Part shown: positions 42,778 to 53,670 of the stretch, in pieces
Numbering within the stretch: position 1 is the stretch's first letter
How the letters are laid out: the number at the start of each line of letters is the position of its first letter
Assembly (NCBI RefSeq): GCF_000151315.2
Contig: NW_011887302.1
Coordinates: 925,108-989,107 of the forward strand
Origin: Capsaspora owczarzaki ATCC 30864
Lineage: Eukaryota; Opisthokonta; Filasterea
DNA length: 64,000 nt
Direction of reading: 5' to 3'
The notes under the pieces: generated by a model
What the model was told of the DNA's origin: nothing
What the model saw: only the letters and a program-made list of their open reading frames with translations
Databases searched by the model: none
Translations under genes and position numbers: made by a program

Positions 42778-44474
42778 TTAGACATATCCTACATAAACCG
42801 CCTCAAATAGAGCATCTCCACAATCGTTGAGTAGAAATCGAACTTGCCAACCCTCGCGCATTTGCCGGAGGATGGGAGTAGTCGCCGGCTCGATCGTCGC
42901 AAGAGTGAGGTTCGAGTTGACGAAAGTCGGGTGCACAGCACATTCGTATCGAACAGCACCTTGTTCATCTTGGACAGTCAAATCGAAAGCACAGTCGTCG
43001 ATGTCGTCAAGCTCGCTGCTCCAGTCACGAAGCACTTGAATTGCTTTCACACGGATTGAATCTCTTTGAGGCACAGTGACTTTCAGGATATCGACATCAG
43101 AATCCCCTCGCTTGGTGCGCAGCACGCCTTGCCAGTAATGCGCTTCGTCCATGATCAGGCCGGCAATCTCGGTTGGTAGTGCAGGTAAACATGCGGGCTG
43201 ATTCTCCAGCTCCAAGCCGCTGGTCAGCATGCGGAACACTTTTTGGATGTCTTTAGCAGTTGCCAGTCGTGGAAGTAAGGAGAATGCAAGAGGATTGACC
43301 TGATCGTAGTAGCGGCTGAGCAAGGAACATGCACAGTATAAGTATGGCCACTCCATTGGAACAGGGACATTGCCTGAGCATCACGGGTATGATTAGCAAG
43401 GACAGCTTACTCAATTTCAATTCTACAGGTGACTTTGCTTGTCTCATCGAGCGCTTGAAAACCAAGATTGCCAATGCAATTAGAACGTAGACTGTCGCGT
43501 AATGCATGAGCGGGAATGAACTTTGCAGACTGGCACAATGTCCGAGACCAGCAGAGCGCATAGAAGCTTACGAGAGCTGATTCAGCTTCGAGTTCACTTT
43601 GAGTGCTTCAGCCACTCCTTGCGCTCCAACATCGCCGATCTGATTCTCGTGGAGACTATGCATTCCCTTCTTCAGTGAGCACTCTGCACGCCCCTCGATG
43701 GAATCACCACTCTCATGCACCAGTCAAAGGGAGATGCTGTACCTAAGCTCAGTCAATGTCGAGTTCACTTTGAGTACCTCTGCAATTGCCTGCGCTCCAG
43801 CATCGCCAATCCGATTCCCAGCCAAACTGTCCATTCCCCTCCGTCAGTGAGCACTCTTCGTCCTCTGGATAGCTCACTCACATACACCAGTCAAAGTAAA
43901 ATGACTTACTGGAGCCCAGTTAGCGTCTCGTTCGCTTTGAGTGATTTAGCGATTGCTTGAACTCCAGAATCGCCAATCTGATTGTTACTCAGACTGTCCA
44001 CGTCCCCCTCCATCGGTGAGCACTCCGACTACCCTCTGCTGGATTGCTCACTCACATACACCAGTCAAAGTAAAATGACTTACTGGAGCCCAGTTAGCGT
44101 CTCGTTCGCTTTGAGTGATTTAGCGATTGCTTGAACTCCAGAATCGCCAATCTGATTGTTACTCAGACTGTCCACGTCCCCCCTCCATCGGTGAGCACGC
44201 CGACTAACCTCTGTTGAAATCACCCATTCGCATGCATCGGTTAAAGTGAAGTGGCTTACTCGAGCCAAGTCAGCCTCGTGTTCGCCTTGAGTGCCTTCGC
44301 AATGGCCTGCGCACCAGCGTCGCCAATCTGCGCGTCACTCAGACTGTCCATCATCCATTTTGTCAGGGTATTCGTGGCCACATTGTTCCGACACACTCGG
44401 GATTTTTCTTACTCGAGGATTCCATCCGCATCCCTCGCTTGGCCATACAGACTGCGCCGTCTCCTGTTCCTCAT
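42778..44474 (-). CDS. LRR - transmembrane - C-terminal domain protein, exon-per-LRR
   Basis: Eight exons on the minus strand: 44474-44413, 44343-44260, 44167-44084, 43993-43910, 43826-43743, 43655-43572, 43520-43411, 43373-42778; total 1,188 nt, 395 residues, every join agreeing in phase. Exon 1 begins MRNRRRRSLYGQARDADGILE. Exons 2-6 are each 84 nt and encode one LRR (L..NQIGDAGAQAIAEALKVN…L), phase 2 as in the gene at the window start. Exon 7 has a single hydrophobic helix (HYATVYVLIALAILVF) followed by KRSMRQAK. Exon 8 carries about 195 residues with LPALPTEIAGLIMDEAHYW, reminiscent of F-box-like N-termini in some fungal proteins, and ends EAVYVGYV; I do not recognise this domain firmly. 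No signal peptide is evident, so topology is unclear. The intron 43374-43410 is only 37 nt and 43521-43571 is 51 nt. Confidence 0.75.
43572..44343 (-). repeat. Second tandem LRR exon-intron array
   Basis: Five 84-nt LRR exons with introns of 87, 83, 90 and 92 bp. Read on the minus strand the introns open with GTAAG(T/C)CA and carry ACTTTGACTG and AAGAGTGCTCA and end in GGACAG, the same words and order as in the plus-strand array at 37-1082. Confidence 0.9.
43872..44194. repeat. 174-bp tandem duplication with about 136 bp of perfect identity
   Basis: 43872-44007 is repeated without change at 44046-44181, spanning one whole LRR exon (43910-43993 and 44084-44167) and parts of both flanking introns. 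After a one-base C-run difference the similarity goes on for about another 15 bp. Confidence 0.93.
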
Positions 44475-44816
44475 CCAACTGCAACATTGCAACCACGTCG
44501 CGCTCAGTCAGTTTGCTCGCATCGCTTCTCGTTCTCCATCATCATTCTCTTCGTCAAAGCACAAGCACAAGGTATCATCTCTCAATCACAGAGCGCAGAG
44601 CCCCAGCAATGGGTAGCAGAGTACCCCAAAACGCACTTGGCTTTGAACGCAAGAAGACTGATCGCCCTCAACCGAAAGTGGACAGCAAATGGCAAAGACG
44701 AGGATGACAAGTTCGGATGATGAGTATTCTTGTTTCATTTCCCATCCATTTCCTTGCTTCTCAGATATCGTTGATCCACTCTCTCTTTCTTCTTCTTGTT
44801 CTCCATTCCTTCAAAA
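44475..44816. promoter_or_regulatory. Divergent promoter region, LRR-TM gene / ALDH8A1
   Basis: 342 bp between two head-to-head starts; TCTTT/CTTCTT pyrimidine-rich just before the ALDH8A1 ATG. No specific element identified. Confidence 0.4.
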
Positions 44817-46871
44817 ATGGCTGAACCGAGCATTGTCCACATTCAGAACTTTATCGACGGCCAGTTTGTCGACTCGAGCGCATCGCCGCGCATCGACAGC
44901 TTCAATCCAGCGACTGGGCGTGTGCATCTGACCATGCCGAACAGCACTGAAGCGGACGTCAACGCGGCCGTCGCTGCTGCTTCCGCGGGTGAGGGACACA
45001 GAGTCACGGCCTCGAACAACCGGCATTGCATTGGGGAAGAAGTGGGGTGTGCAATCCCCAAGCACACTGTTTGCTGAAATAGCAAAGGCATTCGAACTTG
45101 AGTGTCGAGTGACCGTGAGAGTCGGGGTGGAGGAAGCGAGGTTGAGTGTGCCGGGGTTGGATACTGCTTTCATGACCGTCCGCAGTCGGATTGGAAGGAG
45201 ATACGACCTGATCCTCCTTGGACTACTTTTATTCTCTGTTTACTCATTCGCATCGTGGAGATGGAGATGCGGTGCTGTTGGAGGTGCTCGTGCGGGAGAT
45301 GAGTCTGACCAGTCAAGCTCCAACTTTGAAAGTCTCAGAACTGTCAAAAAACTGTGAATTGACTCGAACTACCATTGCTCTTAGTATTTCGTAAACTCAT
45401 CTGAGGTTGCTGTTTTGTCTCATTATTATTATTTTTTTTATTGTTTCGCGGGCAACTCCAGGTGGGCAGCTACACCGAGACAAACCCGGTCAAACATCCT
45501 CTACGCGATCGCCAACGCCATCGAGGCCAGGCTGGACGAGTTTGCCGAGGCAGAGTCGCGCGATCAAGGCAAGCCGGTGTGGCTGGCAAAGTCCGTCGAC
45601 ATTCCGCGCGCCGTGCACAACTTTCGATTCTTTGCGGGCGTCGCGTTGCATCAGGTCGACCATTCGACCGTGAATGACACGCTGGGCGCCGTCAACTACA
45701 CGACCCGATCGCCGGTTGGTGTGGCGGGTTTGATTTCGCCGTGGAACTTGCCACTGTACCTGCTGACCTGGAAGATTGCCCCGGCGCTGGTGTACGGCAA
45801 CACGGTTGTCGCCAAGCCCAGCGAGATTACGTCGTTCACGGCCTACCTCCTGGCGAAAGTGCTGAACGACTGCGGCGTGCCGCCAGGCGTGTGCAACATT
45901 GTCTTTGGCTACGGTTACACGGCGGGTGCAGCTCTCGTTGCCCATCCCGACGTGCCAATGATTTCCTTCACTGGCGGCACGGTCACGGCTCGGGCCATCA
46001 TTCAGGCCTCGGCGCCTCACTACAAGAAGCTGTCGCTCGAACTTGGTGGGAAAAACCCCGGCATTGTGTTTGACGACGCCGACATGTCCAAGTGCGTTGC
46101 GGGCATTGTTCGCTCGTCCTTTACCAACCAGGGCGAAATCTGCCTTTGCACGAGCCGCATCTACGTCCAAGAGTCCATCTTTGAGACTTTCCTGCAGCGC
46201 CTCGTGGAGGAAACTCGCAAAACCATCACTATCGGCAATCCGTCGCACCCCGGCACCACGATGGGACCGCTGGTGAGCCGTGAGCACTACAACAAGGTCA
46301 TTTCGTATGTTGGGTTTGCAAAGGAGGACGGCGCACGCATCCTCTGCGGCGAGACGGTCGATCCCGCCATTCGCGACTCGCTGCCCGCAGAACTGCAGGA
46401 TGGCTACTTTATGCGCCCAACCATTGTCGCCAACCTGCCGGAATCGTCGCGCTGCATCCAAGAGGAAATTTTCGGCCCCGTCATTGTCGTCAACTCGTTC
46501 AAGGACGAGGCCGATGTCATTGAGCGATCCAACGGTGTCAAGTACGGTCTGGCGGCTTCCATCTGGACTGAGAATGTTGGCCGCATGCACCGAGTTGCGC
46601 ATGCCATTGATGTAAGAGTCTGTTATGTTGGTTTTTGATGGTTGTTGGCATTGCACAGCTCTGTCTGCTATTTTGGCAACATACTCGACACTCACGCCTG
46701 CTTTTTGTTTCACCCCGTACACAGGCTGGCACAGTGTGGGGCAACTGCTGGATGGTGCGTGACCTGAACATGCCGTTTGGCGGCATGAAGCAATCGGGCA
46801 TCGGGCGAGAAGGCGGACAAGATTCGATCGAATTCTTTACCGAAGCCAAGACCATCTGTGTCAAAATGTGA
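44817..46871 (+). CDS. ALDH8A1: Aldehyde dehydrogenase 8A1 (2-aminomuconate semialdehyde dehydrogenase)
   Basis: Exon 1 44817-44988 (MAEPSIVHIQNFIDGQFVD…), exon 2 from about 45462-45470 to 46611, exon 3 46725-46871. The core shows SPWNLPLYLLTWKIAPAL, NTVVAKPSE, FTGG, LELGGKNPG with the catalytic Glu, QGEICLCTSRIYV with the catalytic Cys, EEIFGPV, and the family-specific end NCWMVRDLNMPFGG and GIGREGG. The NCW(M/L)(V/I)R(D/E)LN wording is characteristic of ALDH8A1, which oxidises 2-aminomuconic semialdehyde in the kynurenine pathway. The exon 1-2 join is not settled: exon 1 ends in phase 1, the acceptor giving the expected Trp (RWAATPRQTR) needs phase 2, and an alternative acceptor 8 bp further on (GGGCAG|CT) fits phase 1. 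A small missed exon in the 480-bp intron is possible. Confidence 0.94.
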
Positions 46872-47002
46872 TTTGAAAGAACTTGTCGTGTTGTTGCAAA
46901 TTATTGGGTGAAATTTCGAACGAGAGCTGTCTTTTTTTTTTTTTCTTCTTCTTTGGTTATTGATCAACAATTTTTCATGGGCGCACAACCCCTCTCCCCC
47001 GC

Positions 47003-47663
47003 TTATTGAGCATCCATGGGAGCAGCAGCAGTCGGCGCATCGTCGCTAGGAGCAGCTGTGGCCGCCGGTTTTTCATCCACTTGAGGAGCAAGGTGAGCTC
47101 GTGCATTGCGCAATCGGCCTTGCATTTTGGCATAGGCGCGCGCGTCGCGTTCCGAAACGGACGGTCGCACACGCTTGAACGCCTCGTCAAAGTGTCGGCG
47201 AGCAATCGCCACACGCTCCACATGCGTGGCAGCTGGAGCACTATCATCGCTTGGTGGCAGCGCAAGGGCGGTTGCCGAGTTGGCAGCAATGGCCGCGTCG
47301 GTCAAGCTGATGGCGTTCTCCACGTTGGTCATCGTCTCACGAAGTGCAGCCACAGCAGCCTCCCGGGCAAGCGCTGCCAAATCGGCACCGCTAAAGCCTT
47401 CACACCGAGCATCCAAGCCCAGCTGGGAAACGTCCACGTCCGGATGCATTGGCATCGAGCGCAGCGCGGTGCGCAGAATCTCACCGCGAGAATCAGCGGT
47501 GGGCAGCGGGACGTACATGAGCTTGTCGAGGCGACCTGGGCGCAACATGGCCGCATCAATCATGTCGGGACGGTTGGTGGCCGCAATCACAAACACCTTT
47601 CGGCGATCGTCGAGGCCATCCATCTCGGTCAAGAGCTGGTTGACCACACGCTCGCTGGCCCCA

Positions 47664-47695
<32 letters not shown>

Positions 47696-50438
47696 ACTCA
47701 TACCATCAACACCACCACCACGGCGTGGGCACACCGAGTCCAGTTCGTCGAAAAACACAACGCAAGGCGCGGACGAGCGTGCGCGTTGGAAGACTTGCCG
47801 CACTGCACGCTCGCTCTCGCCCACGTACTTGTTGAGCAGCTCAGGACCCTTGATCGAGATGAATGAGGCGCCGCTCTCGTGAGCAATGGCCTTGGCCAGC
47901 AGCGTTTTGCCGCAACCGGGAGGACCGTACAACAGCACTCCTGCCGGGGATTTGAGACCGTATGCCGCAAAGAGGTGCGGTTGCCGGATTGGCTTTAGAA
48001 TGGTCATTTCCAGTTCTTCACGAACGTCCTTCAACGAGCCAACATCCGACCAGGCAACGTCGGGGATGGTGGCAAAGCCTTCACGCTTGGAGGACGGCTG
48101 GACCTTGGTCAGAGCCTCCACGAAATCGGGGAAGCTGATGCTAAGATGGGCGAGCTGCTCTGGTGTCAAGGGGGTGCGTTGTTCGCGGAGACGGTCGCTG
48201 ATGCGCGAGCGGGCGCGCGCGAGTTCCAACTTTCCATGCGTCTCGTGATCCCCAACCGATGCCGCTAATGAAATCAAATGAGGCGCGTTGGCAGAAGCCG
48301 CGGAGTTTGTAGTCATGGGCGTTGCCGGTGTGGCAGATGAAGCAGAGTCAGGGGCAGAGACGCTGTTTTCGGACGGCACTTCGACCACCATCGATTTTTC
48401 AGCTACAGGGGCGTCGCTAGAATCACCGTGCAGGACTGAAAAGATCCGATTCACTGCAATGACGGCGGCTTCCTTGGCCAGCGCAGCCAGATCGGCACCG
48501 ACGTAGCCTGGGGTGCGACGTGCGAGTTCGGTAAAATCAAGATCGCCAGACACCTTCAACTTGGCGCACAGCACTTGCAAGATCCGAAGTCGCGCGGCGT
48601 CGTCAGGGATACCGATGGCAATCTCGCGATCAAAGCGACCTGCTCTTCGCAACGCAGGATCCAGCGAGTCGGGCCGGTTGCTGGCGCCAATCACAATGAC
48701 CGGGCGATTGCCAGTTTTCTCCATGCAGACGTCGTCCATGCAGGTCAGCAGCTGAGCAACGATGCGCCGCTCCATTTCACGTTGAGCGGTCTCGCGTTTT
48801 GGTGTGATGGCATCAATTTCGTCAATAAATACAATGCACGGTGCCTGTGCGGCAGCCTCTGCAAACAGATCGCGAATCTTGGCCTCAGACTCGCCAGACA
48901 TGCCCGAAACAATCTCGGGCGCAGAGACTTTGAGGAATGGGAGCTCTAGCTCGCCAGCGATGGCATTCGCGAGGAGTGTCTTGCCACAGCCGGGCGGTCC
49001 GTGCAAGAGAATGCCGCGCGGTGGTTCAACGCCGAGGTGCACGTAAATTTCAGGGTGTGTGAGAGGGTATTCGATGAGTTCACGCACATCTTGCAAGCAG
49101 CTCTCCAGGCCACCGAGGTCGGCATAGGTGACGCTGGGAGTGTCGACCATGCTCGAGCCGCGATCGCTGCTGGGTGCCATGCCTCGGCCAGCTCCGCCTG
49201 CTGGAGATGCAGAGTTGGCGCTACCACGGGCGCGGTTTCCAGCTGCGGTCATGGCGGCAACGCGCTGCGCAGGCAGCCGGCCACCACCACCACCAGCAGC
49301 AGGTGAAGACTGTTGCGGTTGCGAGCCCATGCGAATGCGCTTGTTTGCTTGCTGGGCGCCAGAAGGTGATGCCGTGTTTGCGTCGTCGGCCGGTCGTTTC
49401 ATGGGAGCGACACGGGGCCCAGAGGCGAGATCGACCAACGACGACGAGACGGACGAAACGCGCGTGATGGCTGGAGACGGAGCTGCCGAGGTGGATGCCG
49501 AACTGGTGGTCTTGACGTATGTTTTCAGCAATGCGGCATTCATCGAGTTTGAGTCCTTGACAACAACCATGTCAGTGGCGGAGGCAGCAGCAGCATTGAA
49601 CTCTTCTGTGGCGAGGTCTTCCTCGTCTTGTTCACTATCCGACGAGTGCGGTACTTCGCCACCACCATCACCATCGTTCGCATTGTCTCGCGCGCCTGGT
49701 TGTGCTCGTCGATTATTGCTTGCAGTGGCAGTGTCAGTGACGGACTCGTCCCAGTCCATGGCAATCTTGTCGTCTTCATCGTTGGCGTTGCTGGTGGCCA
49801 TCTCTGCTGCGACGCCGTCCTCGCCGCCGCCGCCGCCGCCGCTCTCTTCCCCGCTATACTCGTCGCTGTTCTCTGATGTATCCGAGTCGTCCGAATCGTC
49901 GTCCCCGTCTTCCTCGCCGTCGCGAGCAGCTGCGCGCTGTCGTCGCACGTGCGCCTCTTCGATCGCGTCGATGCCCGACCGCCCGAGCTTGGACGCACTG
50001 CCAGATGCACCAGCAGTGCTTGCATTAGCACCAGCACCACCAGAAGCAGCAGCAGCGGCGGCGGCGGGACTGGCGGCGGCACTGCGCGAGGTCGGGACCA
50101 TGTGGCGCAGGAGATCAGCGACGGCGAGTCGCATTGCGCCCTTGTTGCGGCGCGTGTATTCGCGGTACTTGCGGCAGAGAGTGTCCTGTGCACAATGTGG
50201 AGGTGAGGCGGAGTGAGTTGGGTTGGGGTGGGATTGCGTGAGAGGACACGATCGAAGAAGAGGATTGTGTTTGTATGGAGTTTGCATTGCAGTTGGTTTT
50301 TACCATGGCGAGATCGACTGTGACGACGCCGCCGTTGCCTGCATTGTGCACAGTGTTGACGAGCTCTTGGAGCCGGCCGACCAGCTGGCGATCCGTGTGG
50401 CGGATGACCTTGGCCCCGGATGGACTGCCGCGGCCCAT
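47003..50438 (-). CDS. NVL: NVL/Rix7-type double AAA ATPase
   Basis: Exons 50438-50304 and 50185-47003 on the minus strand, joined in phase 0; about 1,105 residues. The N-terminus (TDRQLVGRLQELVNTVH…TVDLAM|DTLCRKYREYTRRNK) corresponds to the NVL winged-helix-like nucleolar domain. A long acidic and Ser/Ala-rich linker follows. D1 has HGPPGCGKTLLANAIAGE, FIDEIDAITPKRE and ASNRPDSLDPALRRAGRFDRE; D2 has YGPPGCGKTLLAKAIAHESG, GPELLNKYVGESERAVRQVF, FFDELDSVCPRR and NRPDMIDAAMLRPGRLDK. Both Walker A and B sites are intact. PSSKREGFATIPDVAW before D2 and the KREGF-V-P wording distinguish NVL from CDC48/p97. Expected role: release of assembly factors from pre-60S ribosomes. A Gly run lies near the D2 arginine fingers. 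Confidence 0.95.
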
Positions 50439-50777
50439 GAGTTACAATATTGCAAAAGAAAAATAGACTGAGATGAGATCTGAGAATCGTCTTGAGTCTC
50501 AGAAATTACAGCAAAAAAGAAACAACCACGAAAAAGCACATCAGATCGAATGTAATGGATGGATGCACAAAAACACTGCTGCAAACTGTAATGGTTCTGT
50601 TCTTCAACTGCACAGACAGAAAAAAGAAACCGCTTCTTTGTTCGCAGTGTGTCCTTAAGCAAGTAGCATGTCATCTGCTGGGGCAGTCCGAGGCAGTGGC
50701 TGGACTCGAGCTCTGGCAAGAAGAAATGGCGCAAAGTCAGACCAAATTCCATCCATCTGGGCAAAAAAGGTGAGCGC
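50439..50777. other. Spacer between MAU2 stop and NVL start
   Basis: About 340 bp that must hold the NVL promoter and MAU2 3' end. No gene seen. Confidence 0.5.
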
Positions 50778-53545
50778 TTACAATGACTGTGCAGTCTGAT
50801 TCCGCAAATCGGAGGTCTTGTACACCCACTGAAACCCAGCACGAGTCAGAAAACACGGCAATGAAATACAAACATAACGCTGATTTTACCTTTGCTCGCT
50901 CCATCGCGGGCTGCCGAGCGGCTTCGCTTCTGCGCTTCTCGATATCAGCAGTCAACATGCTGGCTGACGCAGTGTGCTTGAGTTCCGTCGCCAGGTCGTT
51001 ACGCCGAAGTGCACTCTCTACAAGCGCGTACATTCCAAAAAGAAAAGGAAGCTGGCAAAATCTGACAGGGTTGCAAATGTTCTGGGTCTCTCGTATGATT
51101 GCTACCTCTTTGAGCTTCTAGACACTCTTGTACAAGCAAGACGTTGCCGGCTAGTGTTGCGGCAGAGTTGACCGATGCCAATGTTCGGGACAGCTCGTCT
51201 CCTGGTTCCTGCATTTGGACGTCCACTTTGCCCAACAAAACTCGCACAGCAATGACGAGATGAGGCGGCGAGCCGGATTCATCAGCCAGAACAAGGCACT
51301 GGGTCAAGAGCTCTCTGTGCCATAGAAAAGCGCGGGTCAACTTTTCCCTTGTTTGAAGTTTCACACACAAACACCGCGCCACAAAAAAGAACTTACCGAG
51401 CTTCGTGGATTCGGGATTCTGAAAACGCAACGGCAGCCTTGACATAACATTGGACGGCTGCAAACACGTCTGGTTGTCGAGCGGTAGAATCAACTTCCAG
51501 CAAACTTTGCGGCAGCAGATAGGAATCCGCGTCAAGCTCGTCGAGCAGTGCCCGCAGCTCGGGATCGACAGCAGCTGCATGACCGCGAGAGAGCAGGAGA
51601 GCCACAATGTTTGCCTTGACAATCACGCCGAGTTCATAGCGACTCGACTGAGCCAGAGCCGCGCGGAGCTGCCCCTGCGCAGCGGTTGTGCGCCGGAGAA
51701 GCAGAGAATACAAGCCGAGAAGCGTGGCGAGAACGTCGCCAGTACATCGCAAGAGGCGCGGGCTGGACTCGCAAAGGGTTGTGATTTCGGAAATGTTGTT
51801 GCCAAGCTCGGCAGCGTTGAGGGTGGTGATTTGAACCGACACCAGCAGTTCCAAGTACAGGAATTCTAGTAGTTGCGCAGAGAGCGATCGGCGCGAACGA
51901 AGCGACGCGTGGGTGGCAGCGCTCTCGCTGAAGCCGAACGAGGAGACCTGCTTTGCAAGGCGGTCGACTTCAGCGTGATCCGAGCCTTGGACAGCACATG
52001 CTAATTGGATGATCGCAACAAGTGCTTGCAGTTGACTATCGGGCAAAAATCGAAACTGCAGCATCTGCCCGTGCTGCGTTGATTCCAGAGGCTTGTTTCT
52101 CAAGAGTTCTGACGAAAACGGCATCATACGAGTGGAAGCATGTGCAGAAGAGTCTGCGTCTTGCTGCTGCACTGCATAAGCAAGAGTTGATAATTCTGGC
52201 AGAAAGGCGGTCGCATTCTAACAACGACAACGACGAAAAAAAAAATGAGCGCAGAGATCGGAAATGCTGTCTGCATCTGTCACACCACGTACACGGTAGG
52301 AGCCCGATCGAAGATGCATGAGCACGGTTAAAGCTACCGCATAGAGCGGAAGGGAGGGATTTAGCTCGGCCAAAGAGCGCGAAGACTGCAAAAGTTGCTC
52401 GGACTGCGCGAGCAGGGCGGCCTCGGATTGGCAAAAGTCTCTGCAAGACCGATGAGTCGCGGCCAGGCGGAGTTGAAACTGGGCAAGGGCGAATAGAACC
52501 TGCAACCGCAAGAACTGAGTGTCACACAAGCTGTCACGCTTAGCAAAACGCTCACGCATCAACCAGAACTCACCTCTGCCTGCACCAATTCGTGCTGACG
52601 AGCGCGCTCCAGTCCCGTCTCAAGAAACTGCACTGCTTCGTCCACGGCGCCTTGCTCTGCTGCCAGCTCGGCTGATGCAAAAAGGAGGCAAAAGTTCCAG
52701 TCCAAAAACCTGCGCAAAAATCGCCGACAGGGAAAAATGTTTAGAAACAGGGGCGCTCTTCTCAATGCGTCCCAAAGGAGCATGGCGGTTACCCAAGAGA
52801 CGCATCTAGCGCTGGTCGTAGGATATTGCGAGCCAATCGACCCGACGGGTCTGCCTGGCAGTACAGATCGGCCAGAACCAGCGTTGCGCGGAAACGAACT
52901 TCATCGACGCCCGACATCGACTGCGATGAGCAGTATTGGGACGAAATCAAGGACCGGGGTTGGTTAGTATGCTCGATGATGCAACTTTCCATTGAGTGAG
53001 TTTGCTTTCCACAGCCTTTGTGTGTGTGTGTGTGTGTGTACCGTGGATGTCAAAAGGACTCGCTCCAGGTGCATTCGCGCAGTTTCGAGCGTTTCATCAT
53101 CGCCGTGCTGAGCGAGCAGACTTCCCAGCTCCAATCTGCGAAATTAAAGATCAAGTTATCATTATATCGATGCATTCATTTTCTGAGCAACTCGGGGACC
53201 TGTGTCACCCATTGAGCTGTGCGTTACCGGATCCGAACTTCCAGCCGCGGGCTCGGGTGCGCATCAACAGCCGCGGTCAGACACTTGATCGCAGCAGCAA
53301 TGTTTCCAACCTGGGTGACGGCGTCGGGGCGGTCGATTCAGGGGCAGTGATGGGATTCAATGCAGATGAGTTTTGGCGCCAAAAAAAACAGTTGGCAGCT
53401 TCTCAGAGATTGTTCAGAAGCTGCTTGGATGCAACGATATCATTACAAAAACACTGATACAATTGAGAGTGTAAATACATACGGAGCGCGATTGCTCGGC
53501 GAGAGCGACGAGTGCTTGGCAAGCATTGTCAACGCTCAATGCCAT
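50778..53545 (-). CDS. MAU2: Cohesin-loader subunit MAU2/SCC4
   Basis: Ten exons on the minus strand: 53545-53483, 53310-53228, 53135-53042, 52920-52793, 52709-52574, 52499-52293, 52217-51397, 51314-51106, 51017-50890, 50828-50778. Lengths sum to 1,920 nt and all phases agree; 639 residues versus 613 in human MAU2. Superhelical TPR-type repeats run the whole length. Match by eye to MAU2: CQALVALAEQSRS…IKCLTAAVDA, ATLVLADLYCQ, VLFALAQFQLRLAATH, RFLPDSQLQALVAIIQL (cf. HWLPKEHMCVLVYLV), CESSPRLLR…LATLLGLYSLLL (cf. CQQSPRLF…LHTLLGLYCV) and the C-terminal helix RRNDLATELKHTASASM. MAU2 wraps the N-terminus of NIPBL/SCC2 to load cohesin. The exon 3/4 intron has a 20-nt GT run on the plus strand. Confidence 0.88.
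53020..53039. repeat. GT dinucleotide run in MAU2 intron
   Basis: Ten TG units at the 5' end of the intron, just after the donor on the minus strand. Confidence 0.85.
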
Positions 53546-53670
53546 TATGGCTGGAAATGACAATGAATGAAAGAATTAAAAACTAAGACTGGTTAAGACG
53601 ATGCAAAAAAGGTGCTCAACATTCAGTGATTTATTAAAGCCAAAAACTGGAACAATGCCGGCCGTGTATG

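Noticed and set aside
45490-46722. 410-codon minus-strand frame over ALDH8A1
   Set aside because: Antisense shadow of a clearly conserved gene and crosses its intron.
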